Below are positions 17,264 through 25,874 of a DNA stretch of 64,000 nt, piece after piece. A program made the translations under genes and the position numbers. The notes under the pieces were generated by a model, which did no database searches, was not told the DNA's origin, and saw only the letters and a program-made list of their open reading frames with translations. Every line of letters starts with the position of its first letter. Positions within the stretch are counted from its first letter, which is position 1. Source of the stretch: Candidatus Nitrosotalea sinensis (GTDB lineage Archaea > Thermoproteota > Nitrososphaeria > Nitrososphaerales > Nitrosopumilaceae); assembly GCF_900143675.1 (NCBI RefSeq), contig NZ_FRFC01000001.1, forward strand, positions 62,001 through 126,000, in the 5' to 3' direction.

Positions 17264-18970
17264 TTGAGTGATGATGTAAAGAGAGTAATAAGAGGTATTG
17301 CTCTTCTTAATGCATCAGAACATGATGGTAAGACTAGAAATGATTCAGTTATTCCAAAAGTGATGGGAATCAAACCAGAACTTCGCTCAAAAATCAAAGA
17401 GATAATTCCGCTCATTTCAGAAATTGTAGAAGAAGTTAACAAATTATCAGTTGAATTACAAAAAGAGGAACTCAAGAATAAATATGCAGAACTTTTAGTA
17501 ACAAAACCAAAACAAGAAAGAACTGGGCTTCCACCACTTGAAGGAGCAGAACAAGGAAATGTAATAACCAGATTTCCACCAGAGCCAAATGGTTATCCAC
17601 ACATAGGTCATGCAAAGGCTTCAATCATAGATGAAGAATATGCTAAAATGTATGGTGGAAAACTCATTCTAAGATTTGATGACACCAATCCAGAAAAGGA
17701 GCGCCTAGAATATTATGCGGCCATAAAAGTAGGCCTAGATTGGCTTGGAGTCAAATATGATCGTGTAAAAAATACTTCTGATGACATGGAGATAATCTAC
17801 AGTAAAGCTAGAGAACTTATTGATTCAGGCGATGCATACGTATGCACATGTGACAAAGAGACAATTAGCAACAATAGAAGAGAGAAGAAATCATGCAAGT
17901 GTAGTTTAGGAGATAAGGATCAAAACATAACTCGATGGAATAAAATGTTCGATAAATTCAAGCCGGGAGAAGCAATAGTAAGGTTCCGAGGAAATATGAA
18001 TTCAGACAATACAGTGATGAGAGATCCTACGTTACTTAGAATAATAGACGAATCTCATCCAATTCACAAGGATAAGTACAGAGTATGGCCAAATTATGAC
18101 TTTGCAGTAGCAATAGAAGACAGCATAGATGGAATAACACATGCTTTTAGAACAAAAGAATATGAATTACGAACAGAGCTCTATTACACATTACTTGATA
18201 AAATGAATATGCGGAAACCAAAGATGTTAGAGTTTTCAAGATTAGAATTTCAAGGGATGCCCGTATCCAAACGAGTTTTGAAACCGTTAGTAGAGGAGGG
18301 AAAAGTATCAGGGTTTGATGATCCCAGACTTCCCACTTTAGAGGGATTACGTAGAAGAGGTATTGTTCCAGAAGCTATTAGAAAATTTATTCTTTCGTTA
18401 GGATTTACCAAATCTGATACTATGCCACCATTTGAGACACTTGAATCGTTTAACAGAAAGATAGTTGATCCTACCAGTGTAAGATTGTTCATTGTTTTTG
18501 ATCCTGTAAAGCTAAGAGTCATCAACAATAATCTTACCGAGATAGAGATTTCAAATCATCCACAAACAGAGATGGGTAAAAGAAAGATTGCAATAGATGG
18601 AACTTTCTACATATCAGGAGACGATGCAAAAACATTGAAGATTGGAGAGGAGATAAGATTACTTGAAGCATATAATGTTAGAATAACAAAGATAGGACAA
18701 GAAATAGAATGTGAGGTTATTGATACAGGTCATAAATCAAATATACCAAAGATACAATGGATTACACAAAAAAATCCTGTGAATTTAGAGGTGTTGATAC
18801 CAAAAATACTATTCAATGATGACCAATTTAACGAAGATAGTCTAGAAGTCAAGAAGGCTTTAACAGAGCAATACTACTTAGAATTAAATGTGGGATCAGA
18901 AATTCAGTTCATAAGATTCGGATATTGCAGAAAAGATTCTGCAAACCAAGCGATATACACACACAAGTGA
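17264..18970 (+). CDS. gltX: glutamyl-tRNA synthetase (archaeal class Ib type)
   Basis: 568 aa from TTG 17264. An archaeal N-terminal extension of about 100 helical residues precedes the catalytic core. Core motifs are RFPPEPNGYPHIGHAKA (HIGH), LRFDDTNPEKE, and the KMSKS-equivalent GMPVSKR. A Cys-rich insert (YVCTCDKETIS, KKSCKCS) may bind zinc. The C-terminal half is the GlnRS/archaeal-GluRS beta-barrel. It charges tRNA-Glu and, in archaea lacking GlnRS, also tRNA-Gln for transamidation. It follows idsA with no gap. Confidence 0.95.
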   Translation: MSDDVKRVIRGIALLNASEHDGKTRNDSVIPKVMGIKPELRSKIKEIIPLISEIVEEVNKLSVELQKEELKNKYAELLVTKPKQERTGLPPLEGAEQGNVITRFPPEPNGYPHIGHAKASIIDEEYAKMYGGKLILRFDDTNPEKERLEYYAAIKVGLDWLGVKYDRVKNTSDDMEIIYSKARELIDSGDAYVCTCDKETISNNRREKKSCKCSLGDKDQNITRWNKMFDKFKPGEAIVRFRGNMNSDNTVMRDPTLLRIIDESHPIHKDKYRVWPNYDFAVAIEDSIDGITHAFRTKEYELRTELYYTLLDKMNMRKPKMLEFSRLEFQGMPVSKRVLKPLVEEGKVSGFDDPRLPTLEGLRRRGIVPEAIRKFILSLGFTKSDTMPPFETLESFNRKIVDPTSVRLFIVFDPVKLRVINNNLTEIEISNHPQTEMGKRKIAIDGTFYISGDDAKTLKIGEEIRLLEAYNVRITKIGQEIECEVIDTGHKSNIPKIQWITQKNPVNLEVLIPKILFNDDQFNEDSLEVKKALTEQYYLELNVGSEIQFIRFGYCRKDSANQAIYTHK

Positions 18971-18975
18971 AGAAA

Positions 18976-19836
18976 ATGAAAATTGCACGATTGCTTAGAC
19001 AAAATATGGAAACATATGCTTTTGTCAACGAGAACAAAGTTCTGACAAGAGAAAATATGACAGCTCAGACAGGAATTCCCATACCACAAAGTATCAAAGA
19101 CTTTTTGTTTGATGGATGGTATGATGAGATAAAAAACAATGTAAAGAATTTACAATATACTGAAAACTTGGCAGATTACAAATTATTACCTCCGATTCCA
19201 AATCCATCAAAAATAATTTGTTTGGCATTCAATTACAAAGATCATGCAAAAGAACAGAATTTGATTCCCCCGGATGAGCCGGCCATAGTAATCAAACCCA
19301 GAACAACACTTAACGGAGCTACATCAGACATCATATGTCCATCATTTGTTTCAAAGCTTGATTATGAAATAGAACTTGCAGTAATAATTGGCAAAGATTG
19401 TAAAAACATATCAGAAAAAGAGGCAAAAGAATCTATTTTCGGATATATGATCTTAAACGATACTTCTGCACGAGACATACAAGCAAAAGATAAACAATTT
19501 ACCAGAGCAAAAGGTTTTGATACATTTGCACCATGTGGACCATGGATAACTTCTGCGGACGAAATACCAGAACCTCAGAATTTGAAAATGATGACCAAAG
19601 TTAATGGAAGTATTAGACAAAATTCATCTACATCAAACATGCATCTAAAGGTATATTCAATTGTGTCACTACTAAGCAAAGCAATGACATTAGAAAAAGG
19701 AGACATAATATCAACTGGAACGCCAGCAGGAGTCATGCTCAATAAACCAGATGCAGTATTTTTAAAAGACGGAGATAAAATAGAGATGGAAATAGAACAT
19801 CTTGGAAAATTACAAAATACAGTCAAGTTCGTGTAA
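18976..19836 (+). CDS. fumarylacetoacetate hydrolase family protein
   Basis: 286 aa from ATG 18976, 5 bp after gltX. FAH/2-hydroxyhepta-diene-dioate isomerase family: KIICLAFNYKDHAKEQN, the metal-site Glu pair in LDYEIELAVIIGK, GYMILNDTSARDIQ, RAKGFDTFAPCGPWI, and STGTPAGVML near the C-terminus. Family members are Mg2+-dependent hydrolases, isomerases or oxaloacetate decarboxylases; substrate not assignable. An N-terminal domain of about 70 residues precedes the catalytic part. It may be co-transcribed with the Rieske ferredoxin 52 bp downstream. Confidence 0.88.
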   Translation: MKIARLLRQNMETYAFVNENKVLTRENMTAQTGIPIPQSIKDFLFDGWYDEIKNNVKNLQYTENLADYKLLPPIPNPSKIICLAFNYKDHAKEQNLIPPDEPAIVIKPRTTLNGATSDIICPSFVSKLDYEIELAVIIGKDCKNISEKEAKESIFGYMILNDTSARDIQAKDKQFTRAKGFDTFAPCGPWITSADEIPEPQNLKMMTKVNGSIRQNSSTSNMHLKVYSIVSLLSKAMTLEKGDIISTGTPAGVMLNKPDAVFLKDGDKIEMEIEHLGKLQNTVKFV

Positions 19837-19888
19837 CAGAATTTTATTCATGCATTAAAATTATTAAGACGTAATACAGTTTCACTAC

Positions 19889-20197
19889 ATGGGAAAAATA
19901 ATAATTGGAAAAACTAGTGATTTTGTACCTGGCAAAATGCAAAAAGTCACTATAGATGGAAAAGACATTCTTGTTGCAAATATAGATGGGATGCTTTATG
20001 CAATAAATGATACTTGTACGCATGCAGGAGCAAGTCTTTCAGAAGGGAATTTAGACGGACAAATTGTGACGTGTGGATGGCATAATGCAAAATTTGATTG
20101 CAGAACAGGCAAACTTGCAGAATTTCCAGTCAAAGTAAAAGATTTGAATTCATACAAAGTGATTATAGAATCAGAAAATGTCTTTGTAGAAGTATAA
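19889..20197 (+). CDS. Rieske-type [2Fe-2S] ferredoxin
   Basis: 102 aa soluble Rieske domain with both boxes intact: CTHAGASLSEG (C-x-H) and CGWHNAKFDCRTGK (C-x2-H). It resembles small NirD/dioxygenase ferredoxins that pass electrons to an oxygenase or reductase. There is no TM segment or signal, so it is cytoplasmic. Partner unknown; the upstream FAH-family gene on the same strand makes an aromatic or keto-acid pathway possible, but that is inference. Confidence 0.92.
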   Translation: MGKIIIGKTSDFVPGKMQKVTIDGKDILVANIDGMLYAINDTCTHAGASLSEGNLDGQIVTCGWHNAKFDCRTGKLAEFPVKVKDLNSYKVIIESENVFVEV

Positions 20198-20203
20198 TGC
20201 AAA

Positions 20204-20213
20204 CTTTATAAAA
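20204..20213 (+). promoter_or_regulatory. TATA-like box A before the UPF0147 gene
   Basis: CTTTATAAAA is centred about 36 nt upstream of the ATG at 20245, so transcription would begin about 10 nt before the start codon. Confidence 0.5.
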
Positions 20214-20244
20214 TAAGCTCAATTAGCATAAGCTTGAATGCTCA

Positions 20245-20517
20245 ATGGTCGAAAAAAAGGATCCAAATATTGATACTCTAAATACGGCCATCAACACATT
20301 AGCAGAAATTGCCTCAAATCCTTCTACACCGAGAAACATCAAGAAAGACTTGACTGATCTTGTAGCAGAATTGAAAAAACAGGATTTCCCAGTATCTGTA
20401 AGGGCTGCAAATGCAATAAGCATACTCGATGACATATCGCAGGATCCAAACATGCCGTCATATGTCAGGGTCACATTATGGCAAGCAGTTTCTGCCCTGG
20501 AAAGAATAAGAGAATAA
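20245..20517 (+). CDS. UPF0147 family protein
   Basis: 90 aa, almost entirely alpha-helical, with the hallmark of this conserved archaeal family: NPSTPRNIKKDL, FPVSVRAANAISILDDISQD and MPSYVRVTLWQAVSALERIRE. The repeated helix pairs look like a HEAT-like bundle. Function is unknown. It is widespread in archaea and usually sits near translation or RNA genes. Confidence 0.92.
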   Translation: MVEKKDPNIDTLNTAINTLAEIASNPSTPRNIKKDLTDLVAELKKQDFPVSVRAANAISILDDISQDPNMPSYVRVTLWQAVSALERIRE

Positions 20518-20546
20518 ATTCAGCGTGTACGTATCATGAAGAAATC

Positions 20547-21308
20547 ATGAAAATCGAAGAATATCTTTCGTCTCTTCCAAGTTCAATAATTAATGGTGAC
20601 GATATAGAGTTACCAGACAATACAATAAGAGATATGCTCAAGTTTGCAGGTTTACAAGAGAAGGATGTTTTTTATCACTTGGGATGTGGAACAGGCAAAG
20701 GTATTGCCATTGCAGTACAAGAATTCGGAGTAAAGAAAGCTATAGGGATTGACAGCAACAAGACCAAGATATTAGAAGGACAAACATTTCTAAAGGACAA
20801 ACATATCACAAGTGGATCGCTCATACATGAAGACATAACAATTTCAGACATGAATGATGCCACTGTGATACTTTTTTGGTTTTCGGATGAAAAGATAATT
20901 CAGACAATGACGGATAGGTTCAAAAAATTGAACCCAGGATGTAGAATCATAACAATATGGGGACCACTTGCAGGACATATGCCCGATAAAGTGGATTTTC
21001 CTTTTATTCTAAATATCACGCCATTTAAAAAAGCAGAATCACTACGACAACAAATGCTTGCCATATTCGATACAGATTGCATAGATTTTGCAGTGGCATG
21101 GGAGTTTGCAGACAGATATTCAAAAGCGATAAGTTCCAGAGATTCGGAAAACGACAGATTTTTGACAATATTACAAACACTTGTCATATGGATAAACGCA
21201 AAGAATCTTGGAGTTGCCTGTGGGGACGACATACCAGATCCTGTGAAAAGCTACATTGGAATCCTTAAGACATTTTTCAACATTGAAGTTGAACACCTTC
21301 TCAAATAG
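20547..21308 (+). CDS. class I SAM-dependent methyltransferase-like protein
   Basis: 253 aa from ATG 20547; an upstream in-frame start would overlap the UPF0147 gene and is unlikely. The SAM motif I is VFYHLGCGTGKGIAIAV, the acidic motif II is AIGIDSNKTKI, and motif IV is ATVILFWFSDEKI. The layout around residues 35-130 resembles the DOT1/histone-Lys type of protein methyltransferase found in some ammonia oxidisers, but the C-terminal about 100 residues are unfamiliar. Substrate unknown. Confidence 0.8.
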   Translation: MKIEEYLSSLPSSIINGDDIELPDNTIRDMLKFAGLQEKDVFYHLGCGTGKGIAIAVQEFGVKKAIGIDSNKTKILEGQTFLKDKHITSGSLIHEDITISDMNDATVILFWFSDEKIIQTMTDRFKKLNPGCRIITIWGPLAGHMPDKVDFPFILNITPFKKAESLRQQMLAIFDTDCIDFAVAWEFADRYSKAISSRDSENDRFLTILQTLVIWINAKNLGVACGDDIPDPVKSYIGILKTFFNIEVEHLLK

Positions 21309-21322
21309 ACAACATCTCAGTC

Positions 21323-21706
21323 ATGCTTTTATTTGCAGAATACCATAGAGCATACAGCATGCAAGAAAGGATAAACATCAATGTATCAGCAATAGACTAT
21401 GAAAATACTAGCAAGGCAATCATTTCAACACTAGACAGCGTAGAGAAGATGGTTCATGGTGAAAATGATTTCATAGTGACAGATTCAGAATTTGCTTTTG
21501 GATGGCATTTCTACGTGGTTTGTGTAAACAAGTCACTTGTAAAAAAATTATCAGATCAGATGGGACCAGATTTTGAAAAAATAAAGGGGAAGGGAATGGA
21601 ACACAAGTTTTTGACATGGCTAACCGATAAGGTGATGCAAAAAAATCTCAAAGTCAAGTTAGCTATAAAAGAAGAAATGGAATCAAGCAAGTTCGGCATA
21701 TTTTGA
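21323..21706 (+). CDS. conserved hypothetical protein
   Basis: 127 aa, or 115 aa if the second ATG at 21359 is used, which removes the odd MLLFAEYHRAYS stretch. The remaining sequence is a mixed alpha/beta small protein (INVSAIDYENTSKAI, FIVTDSEFAFGWHFYVVCVN, MEHKFLTWLTDKVMQ). No TM segment or known motif. It follows the methyltransferase after 14 bp and precedes tRNA-His, so it may be co-expressed with the methyltransferase. Confidence 0.65.
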   Translation: MLLFAEYHRAYSMQERININVSAIDYENTSKAIISTLDSVEKMVHGENDFIVTDSEFAFGWHFYVVCVNKSLVKKLSDQMGPDFEKIKGKGMEHKFLTWLTDKVMQKNLKVKLAIKEEMESSKFGIF

Positions 21707-21742
21707 TCAATAATTCAGTCCTTGCAATATTACAAAAATAAA

Positions 21743-21815
21743 GGCCCTTGAGGGGAATCGAACCCCTGTCCGGGGATCCACAGTCCCCTATACTCGCCAC
21801 TGTACTACAAGGGCC
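21743..21815 (-). tRNA. tRNA-His (anticodon GTG) with encoded G-1
   Basis: On the minus strand: the anticodon stem GGGGA/TCCCC encloses CTGTGGA with anticodon GTG; the T-stem AGGGG/CCCCT encloses TTCGATT. The acceptor folds as G-1:C73 plus seven pairs (GCCCTTG with CAAGGGC), so the His identity element G-1 is genomically encoded. CCA is not encoded. Confidence 0.95.
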
Positions 21816-21896
21816 ACATAAAGAAAATCGTTGTCAATCCAGTATTAATCTTAACGCAATCAAGCCAATAGAAGAGATATCAGTTATGTCAATAGT

Positions 21897-22949
21897 TTAG
21901 GGATTGATAATTCCCCTACCAATTATCTTTCCTTCTTTTAGCATTGTTAGTGCCTCGGTAGCTTGATTGAGTTTGAATCTATTTGAGATAACAGGTTTTA
22001 TTATATCCCTACGTGCAAGCGAGATCAATTCAATCATATCCGTCATAGAGCCAGTGTATGAGCCCATAATTTTGTATGCTCTAGTAGGCATAGTAACTAG
22101 ATTCAGTTGCAAAGAACCACCAAAAAGACCCACGAGAACTACACGTGCTCTACGTCGTAGTATTTGCATATCAGTTTCAACAGATTTAGTGGCATTTACA
22201 AAATCAATTACAGCATCAGCACCCAAGTTACCTGTCAATTCCATTATTGCTTTTACAGGATCTTCTTTTGTTGAATTGATAACAACATCGGCACCACTTT
22301 GTTTTGCTATTTTCAACTTGTCATCATTAACATCAAGTGAGATTATTCTTGCACCGCTAATTGCTTTTGCCAATTGGATTCCCATCAATCCAAGGCCCCC
22401 AGCGCCAACAACTACTACATTATCATCAGGATTCAATTTAGCTGTTTTAATTGCTCCATAAGCAGTAAGAGCTGAACAAGATAACGGTGCACATACATCA
22501 GTTTCCATATCATTTATTTTTGCAAGATATTTGTAACTTGGAACAAGTACATATTCAGCATAACCCCCATCATTATACACTCCCAAAGATCGTGGTTTAT
22601 CACAAAGATTTTCTTCACCTACCCTGCAAGCAGGACACAAACCTTCTCCAATCCAAGGAAATACTAGGACTTTTTCATTTTTCACAAATCCTTCCACATC
22701 TTCACCCATGCTTTCTACTACTCCTGCTACCTCATGTCCAGGAGTCAACGGATATTTTACACCCCTATCAGTGGTTTTCATAAATGAGCCTGCAGGACCT
22801 TCATATCCACCATCCCAGAGATGTATATCACTGTGGCACACACCGGCAGATTCTACTCTGATAAGAACTTGAGAACCACGCGGAGTAGGAGTTTGAAGAG
22901 ATTGAATTTCCAAAGGTTCTTTCACTTTGACTATTCTTGCAGCATTCAT
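21897..22949 (-). CDS. zinc-dependent alcohol dehydrogenase (MDR family)
   Basis: 350 aa from ATG 22949 (TTG 22964 would add 5). Catalytic zinc ligands are in GVCHSDIHLWDGG and GHEVAG; the structural zinc lobe is CPACRVGEENLC; the NAD(P)-binding loop is VVVGAGGLGLMGIQLA, followed by the acidic ISLDVND that favours NAD. Length is normal. It probably oxidises or reduces a small alcohol/aldehyde; substrate not determinable. No operon partner: tRNA-His is downstream and a non-coding stretch upstream. Confidence 0.93.
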   Translation of the reverse strand: MNAARIVKVKEPLEIQSLQTPTPRGSQVLIRVESAGVCHSDIHLWDGGYEGPAGSFMKTTDRGVKYPLTPGHEVAGVVESMGEDVEGFVKNEKVLVFPWIGEGLCPACRVGEENLCDKPRSLGVYNDGGYAEYVLVPSYKYLAKINDMETDVCAPLSCSALTAYGAIKTAKLNPDDNVVVVGAGGLGLMGIQLAKAISGARIISLDVNDDKLKIAKQSGADVVINSTKEDPVKAIMELTGNLGADAVIDFVNATKSVETDMQILRRRARVVLVGLFGGSLQLNLVTMPTRAYKIMGSYTGSMTDMIELISLARRDIIKPVISNRFKLNQATEALTMLKEGKIIGRGIINP

Positions 22950-23099
22950 GTAATGACCTACCAATATGTAATATAAGATAGTTTTGTGAATACAAGATCA
23001 GATCAGGATTACTTTAGATCTTTGTATTGCATATTGTCATCAAATGTTTGATGAAAATCAAGGTTAGGTTTATTAGCAACAGAAAAACTATCCGCAATT

Positions 23100-23228
23100 A
23101 TGAAGTTGAGAATGTGGTGGGTTTCCATGGGAATCGCTGCAGGTGTGGTATTTTATGCCATGATATACCTAGGTACAGTTCTTTGTGTTCCAATGGAAAA
23201 TGCTCCATGTGTATCGTTCCTGAAATAG
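23100..23228 (+). CDS. possible 42-aa single-TM membrane protein
   Basis: An ATG-TAG frame of 42 codons in the otherwise gene-free 22950-23274 stretch. It encodes a basic start MKLRMWWVSM, a hydrophobic helix (about residues 8-29, MGIAAGVVFYAMIYLGTV) and a short Cys-containing tail. Positive-inside charge and a helix of the right length favour a real small membrane protein. It lies 46 bp before the TYW1 start on the same strand. The rest of this gap (22950-23099) shows nothing I can identify. Confidence 0.4.
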   Translation: MKLRMWWVSMGIAAGVVFYAMIYLGTVLCVPMENAPCVSFLK

Positions 23229-23274
23229 AATCCCATCTAGATTTATTTAAGCCACTGCAAACATCTAGTTGACC

Positions 23275-24303
23275 ATGAGTTGTTCTGGAGAGACTCTTGA
23301 GGTTGATAATGAATTCATTCAGATCAAGCCATTGATTTTAGGCCAGCTGAAGAAAGCAAAGTACGGAGTTTCAGATCACGCTACAGTGGAACTGTGTCAT
23401 TGGACAAAAAAATCATTCAAAGATGAAGGTCAATGTTACAAGCACAAGTTTTATGGAATTTCTACACATAGATGCATGGAATTTTCACCAGCTGGGATGT
23501 TCTGTGAAAACAGATGTGTGTATTGTTGGAGACCAATGGAGTTTTACAGTGCTATGAAGATGCCAGTTGAGAAAGTTGCGCCACCAGAAGTTATCATGGT
23601 CAATTTAATGGAAGAGAGAAACAAGTTGATCATGGGTCATTACGGTGATCCAAAAAGCAACAAGGAGAAACTCGATGAATCGTTACTTCCAAGTCATTAT
23701 GCCATTTCATTATCAGGAGAACCTACAATGTATCCACAACTACCTGATCTTATAAAATATCTAAAGAGTCTCAAGAATACAAAGTCAATATTTCTAGTAA
23801 CAAATGGGCAGGAACCAGAAATGTTAGAGAGGTTAAGAGATGAGAACGCATTGCCTACACAGTTGTATTTGTCTACAAATGCACCGAATCAAGAGATATT
23901 TGCATTAGTAAATAGGCCAAAATATCAAGATGCTTGGCAAAGATGGAATACAAGTCTTGAACTTTTGTCAGAACTTGACACAAGAACAGTATTACGATTT
24001 ACCCTGATTAAAGATTACAACTCCGATGAAAAATTAATTCCTTCATATTCAGAGATGATAAATCGCTCCAATGTACACTTTATAGAAATAAAATCATACA
24101 TGCATGTAGGCAGATCAACTAACAGATTACAATATTCAAATTCTCTGAGCATAGCAGAAGTAAGAGATTTTGTAGACAAACTATCAAGAGAAAGTAAAAC
24201 ATATTCAATCATGGATGAAAGTGAAATTTCAAGAATAGTGGTGTTACAAAATCAACAACGATTCACAGATCGTTGGATTTCTTCTTATTCAGATACCAAT
24301 TAG
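23275..24303 (+). CDS. taw1: tRNA 4-demethylwyosine synthase TYW1 (radical SAM)
   Basis: 342 aa from ATG 23275 (TTG 23269 would add two). The radical-SAM cluster motif is CENRCVYCWRP (Cx3Cx2C), preceded by HRCMEFSPAGMFC. Later segments are typical of the archaeal Taw1/TYW1 family: YAISLSGEPTMYP, IFLVTNGQEPEML and LYLSTNAPN. It makes the tricyclic imidazopurine of wyosine at position 37 of tRNA-Phe using pyruvate. The fused flavodoxin domain of eukaryotic TYW1 is absent, as in archaea. It overlaps the end of convergent rdgB by 41 bp. Confidence 0.94.
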   Translation: MSCSGETLEVDNEFIQIKPLILGQLKKAKYGVSDHATVELCHWTKKSFKDEGQCYKHKFYGISTHRCMEFSPAGMFCENRCVYCWRPMEFYSAMKMPVEKVAPPEVIMVNLMEERNKLIMGHYGDPKSNKEKLDESLLPSHYAISLSGEPTMYPQLPDLIKYLKSLKNTKSIFLVTNGQEPEMLERLRDENALPTQLYLSTNAPNQEIFALVNRPKYQDAWQRWNTSLELLSELDTRTVLRFTLIKDYNSDEKLIPSYSEMINRSNVHFIEIKSYMHVGRSTNRLQYSNSLSIAEVRDFVDKLSRESKTYSIMDESEISRIVVLQNQQRFTDRWISSYSDTN

Positions 24304-24826
24304 AGAATTTCTCCAACGCTAGATATCTATGTGATATTTGATTTTTTTCTGCAAGTTTAGAGTACGGTTTATTTTTCCCGCGCGGAATAAATATTGGATC
24401 AAATCCCCATTTTGTTCCATATTTTTTTCTAGATATAATTCCAGAAACAGACGCACCAAACAAGTGAACAACACCAGATCTTTCACAGTATGCAATGACT
24501 GATTTGAATATCGCATCTCGTTTGACATCTAATAGTTTAAGAATTCCATCATTACCAATTGTATCAAAAACATATGATGAATATGGTCCCGGAAATCCAT
24601 GTAGCGATTTTATAAAAAGTCCTGCATCCTCTACAATCACAGGCTTAGAACATAAAGAAAAAGCATGAATTGCCTTATGTTTTGCAATGTCTTCAAGATC
24701 ACCTGCCTGTATTTCTTGCAGATGTAATTTCAGCAATCCCAATTTTAGGCCAAATTTTGATACAATCTTTTCAACTTCTTCAAATTTGTGTTTATTTGAG
24801 CTTACAAAAAAGACATCATATGACAT
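24263..24826 (-). CDS. rdgB: XTP/dITP diphosphatase (HAM1/RdgB)
   Basis: 187 aa from ATG 24826 (another ATG at 24832). Motifs are FFVSSNKHKFEEVEKI, KPVIVEDAGLFIKSL, GFPGPYSSYVF, KWGFDPIFIPRG and SHRYLALEKFSNW, all typical of HAM1 proteins. It hydrolyses deaminated purine triphosphates (ITP, XTP, dITP) to clean the nucleotide pool. It is translated after bud32; the two overlap by 11-17 bp. Confidence 0.94.
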   Translation of the reverse strand: MSYDVFFVSSNKHKFEEVEKIVSKFGLKLGLLKLHLQEIQAGDLEDIAKHKAIHAFSLCSKPVIVEDAGLFIKSLHGFPGPYSSYVFDTIGNDGILKLLDVKRDAIFKSVIAYCERSGVVHLFGASVSGIISRKKYGTKWGFDPIFIPRGKNKPYSKLAEKNQISHRYLALEKFSNWYLNKKKSNDL

Positions 24827-25436
24827 TTGCATATCTACCCCTACTCTCTATGATGGAGACCTGACTTACGACCTTTTCTGTGACATGTGTTCCAAGCATA
24901 ATTCTGTATCCGTTTACAAATGAACTCCATGCATCCTCCATAATTTGGACATGAGCACTATTTAGGACCTCTTTGAATAATCGTAGATCAATTGCATAGT
25001 CATCAATTTTGTCAGTTTTTTGAGCCAGACCAAAGTCAAGTATTACCAAGCGATTTTTAGAGAGAATAAAATTCGAAGTGGTCAGATCTCCGTGCATAAT
25101 GCCATTTTTGTGAAGGGTTCCAATCAGTTTTCCAATCTCTGTAGATATCGTGATGATTTTCTTAGGAGGCAGATCTTTAACCAGTTTTCCGTGTATCAAC
25201 TGTAGATAGATCATGCATTTTCTCTCGTCAACAAAATAAACAATCGGTGTAGTAATCCCAAAAGATTTGGATTCGGAAATTAATCTTGCTTCCCGAATAG
25301 TTCGTAGTGTTCGTATTCGTTGATCAAGAGAATCAATACGATATTCTTTCTTTTTTCTTATTTTCAAAATTGAGGTTTGCCCATTCCAAGATGCCAAATA
25401 GATATCTGCTTCTGCACCTTTTTTGATAAGTTTCAA
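24816..25436 (-). CDS. bud32: KEOPS kinase Bud32 (stand-alone)
   Basis: 206 aa. A minimal piD261/Bud32 kinase: GAEADIYLASW, LKIRKKKEYRIDSLDQRIR, the catalytic loop MHGDLTTSNFIL and the metal Asp loop LVILDFGLAQKTDKIDDYAIDL. It acts with Kae1, Cgi121 and Pcc1 in the threonylcarbamoyl-adenosine (t6A37) tRNA pathway. In many euryarchaea it is fused to Kae1; here the two are separate and on the same strand, with a small PH-like gene on the opposite strand between them. Confidence 0.93.
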   Translation of the reverse strand: MKLIKKGAEADIYLASWNGQTSILKIRKKKEYRIDSLDQRIRTLRTIREARLISESKSFGITTPIVYFVDERKCMIYLQLIHGKLVKDLPPKKIITISTEIGKLIGTLHKNGIMHGDLTTSNFILSKNRLVILDFGLAQKTDKIDDYAIDLRLFKEVLNSAHVQIMEDAWSSFVNGYRIMLGTHVTEKVVSQVSIIESRGRYANVI

Positions 25437-25550
25437 TAAAATTAAGACAAAATAAACATAATTTAAGTTAAAATTGTATTTTTGTGAAGAATACGTTTGT
25501 CAGATAGTTTACAAATATACAATTATAATGCAGAATAGAAAAACAACAGT

Positions 25551-25874
25551 ATGGATCCAGATGAGAAGCGCATAACACAGGAAGATTGCTCTGAAGATTC
25601 TCTAGGTCCAGGAATTCTTACGTTAACAAACAAGAGAATTGCCTTTGATAAAACAGAAGGAAGAATAATTGATTTTTCAAAGAGGTTTGGAAAAACAATC
25701 CTAGAAGCAAACCTTAATCAGATAACAGAAGTAGCAAAAGAGGGCAGATTAATAAAAAAAGTGAGGATAAAGATTAAGACAGACAAAGATGAGAAAACAT
25801 ACAAGTTCGGAGTATACAATACAGGAAAATGGGAAAAAGACGTAAAGGAAGCTATGTCTAAGTATACACCCTAA
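25551..25874 (+). CDS. small PH/GRAM-like beta-rich protein
   Basis: 107 aa. Strand-rich pattern ending in an amphipathic helix: GILTLTNKRIAFDKTEGR, FGKTILEANLNQITEVAKEG, KKVRIKIKTDKDEKTYKFGV, then KWEKDVKEAMSKYT. 'LTNKRI' followed by a C-terminal helix is characteristic of bacterial PH/GRAM-like domains. No TM segment. Its 3' end overlaps kae1 (convergent) by 4 bp. Function unknown. Confidence 0.7.
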   Translation: MDPDEKRITQEDCSEDSLGPGILTLTNKRIAFDKTEGRIIDFSKRFGKTILEANLNQITEVAKEGRLIKKVRIKIKTDKDEKTYKFGVYNTGKWEKDVKEAMSKYTP

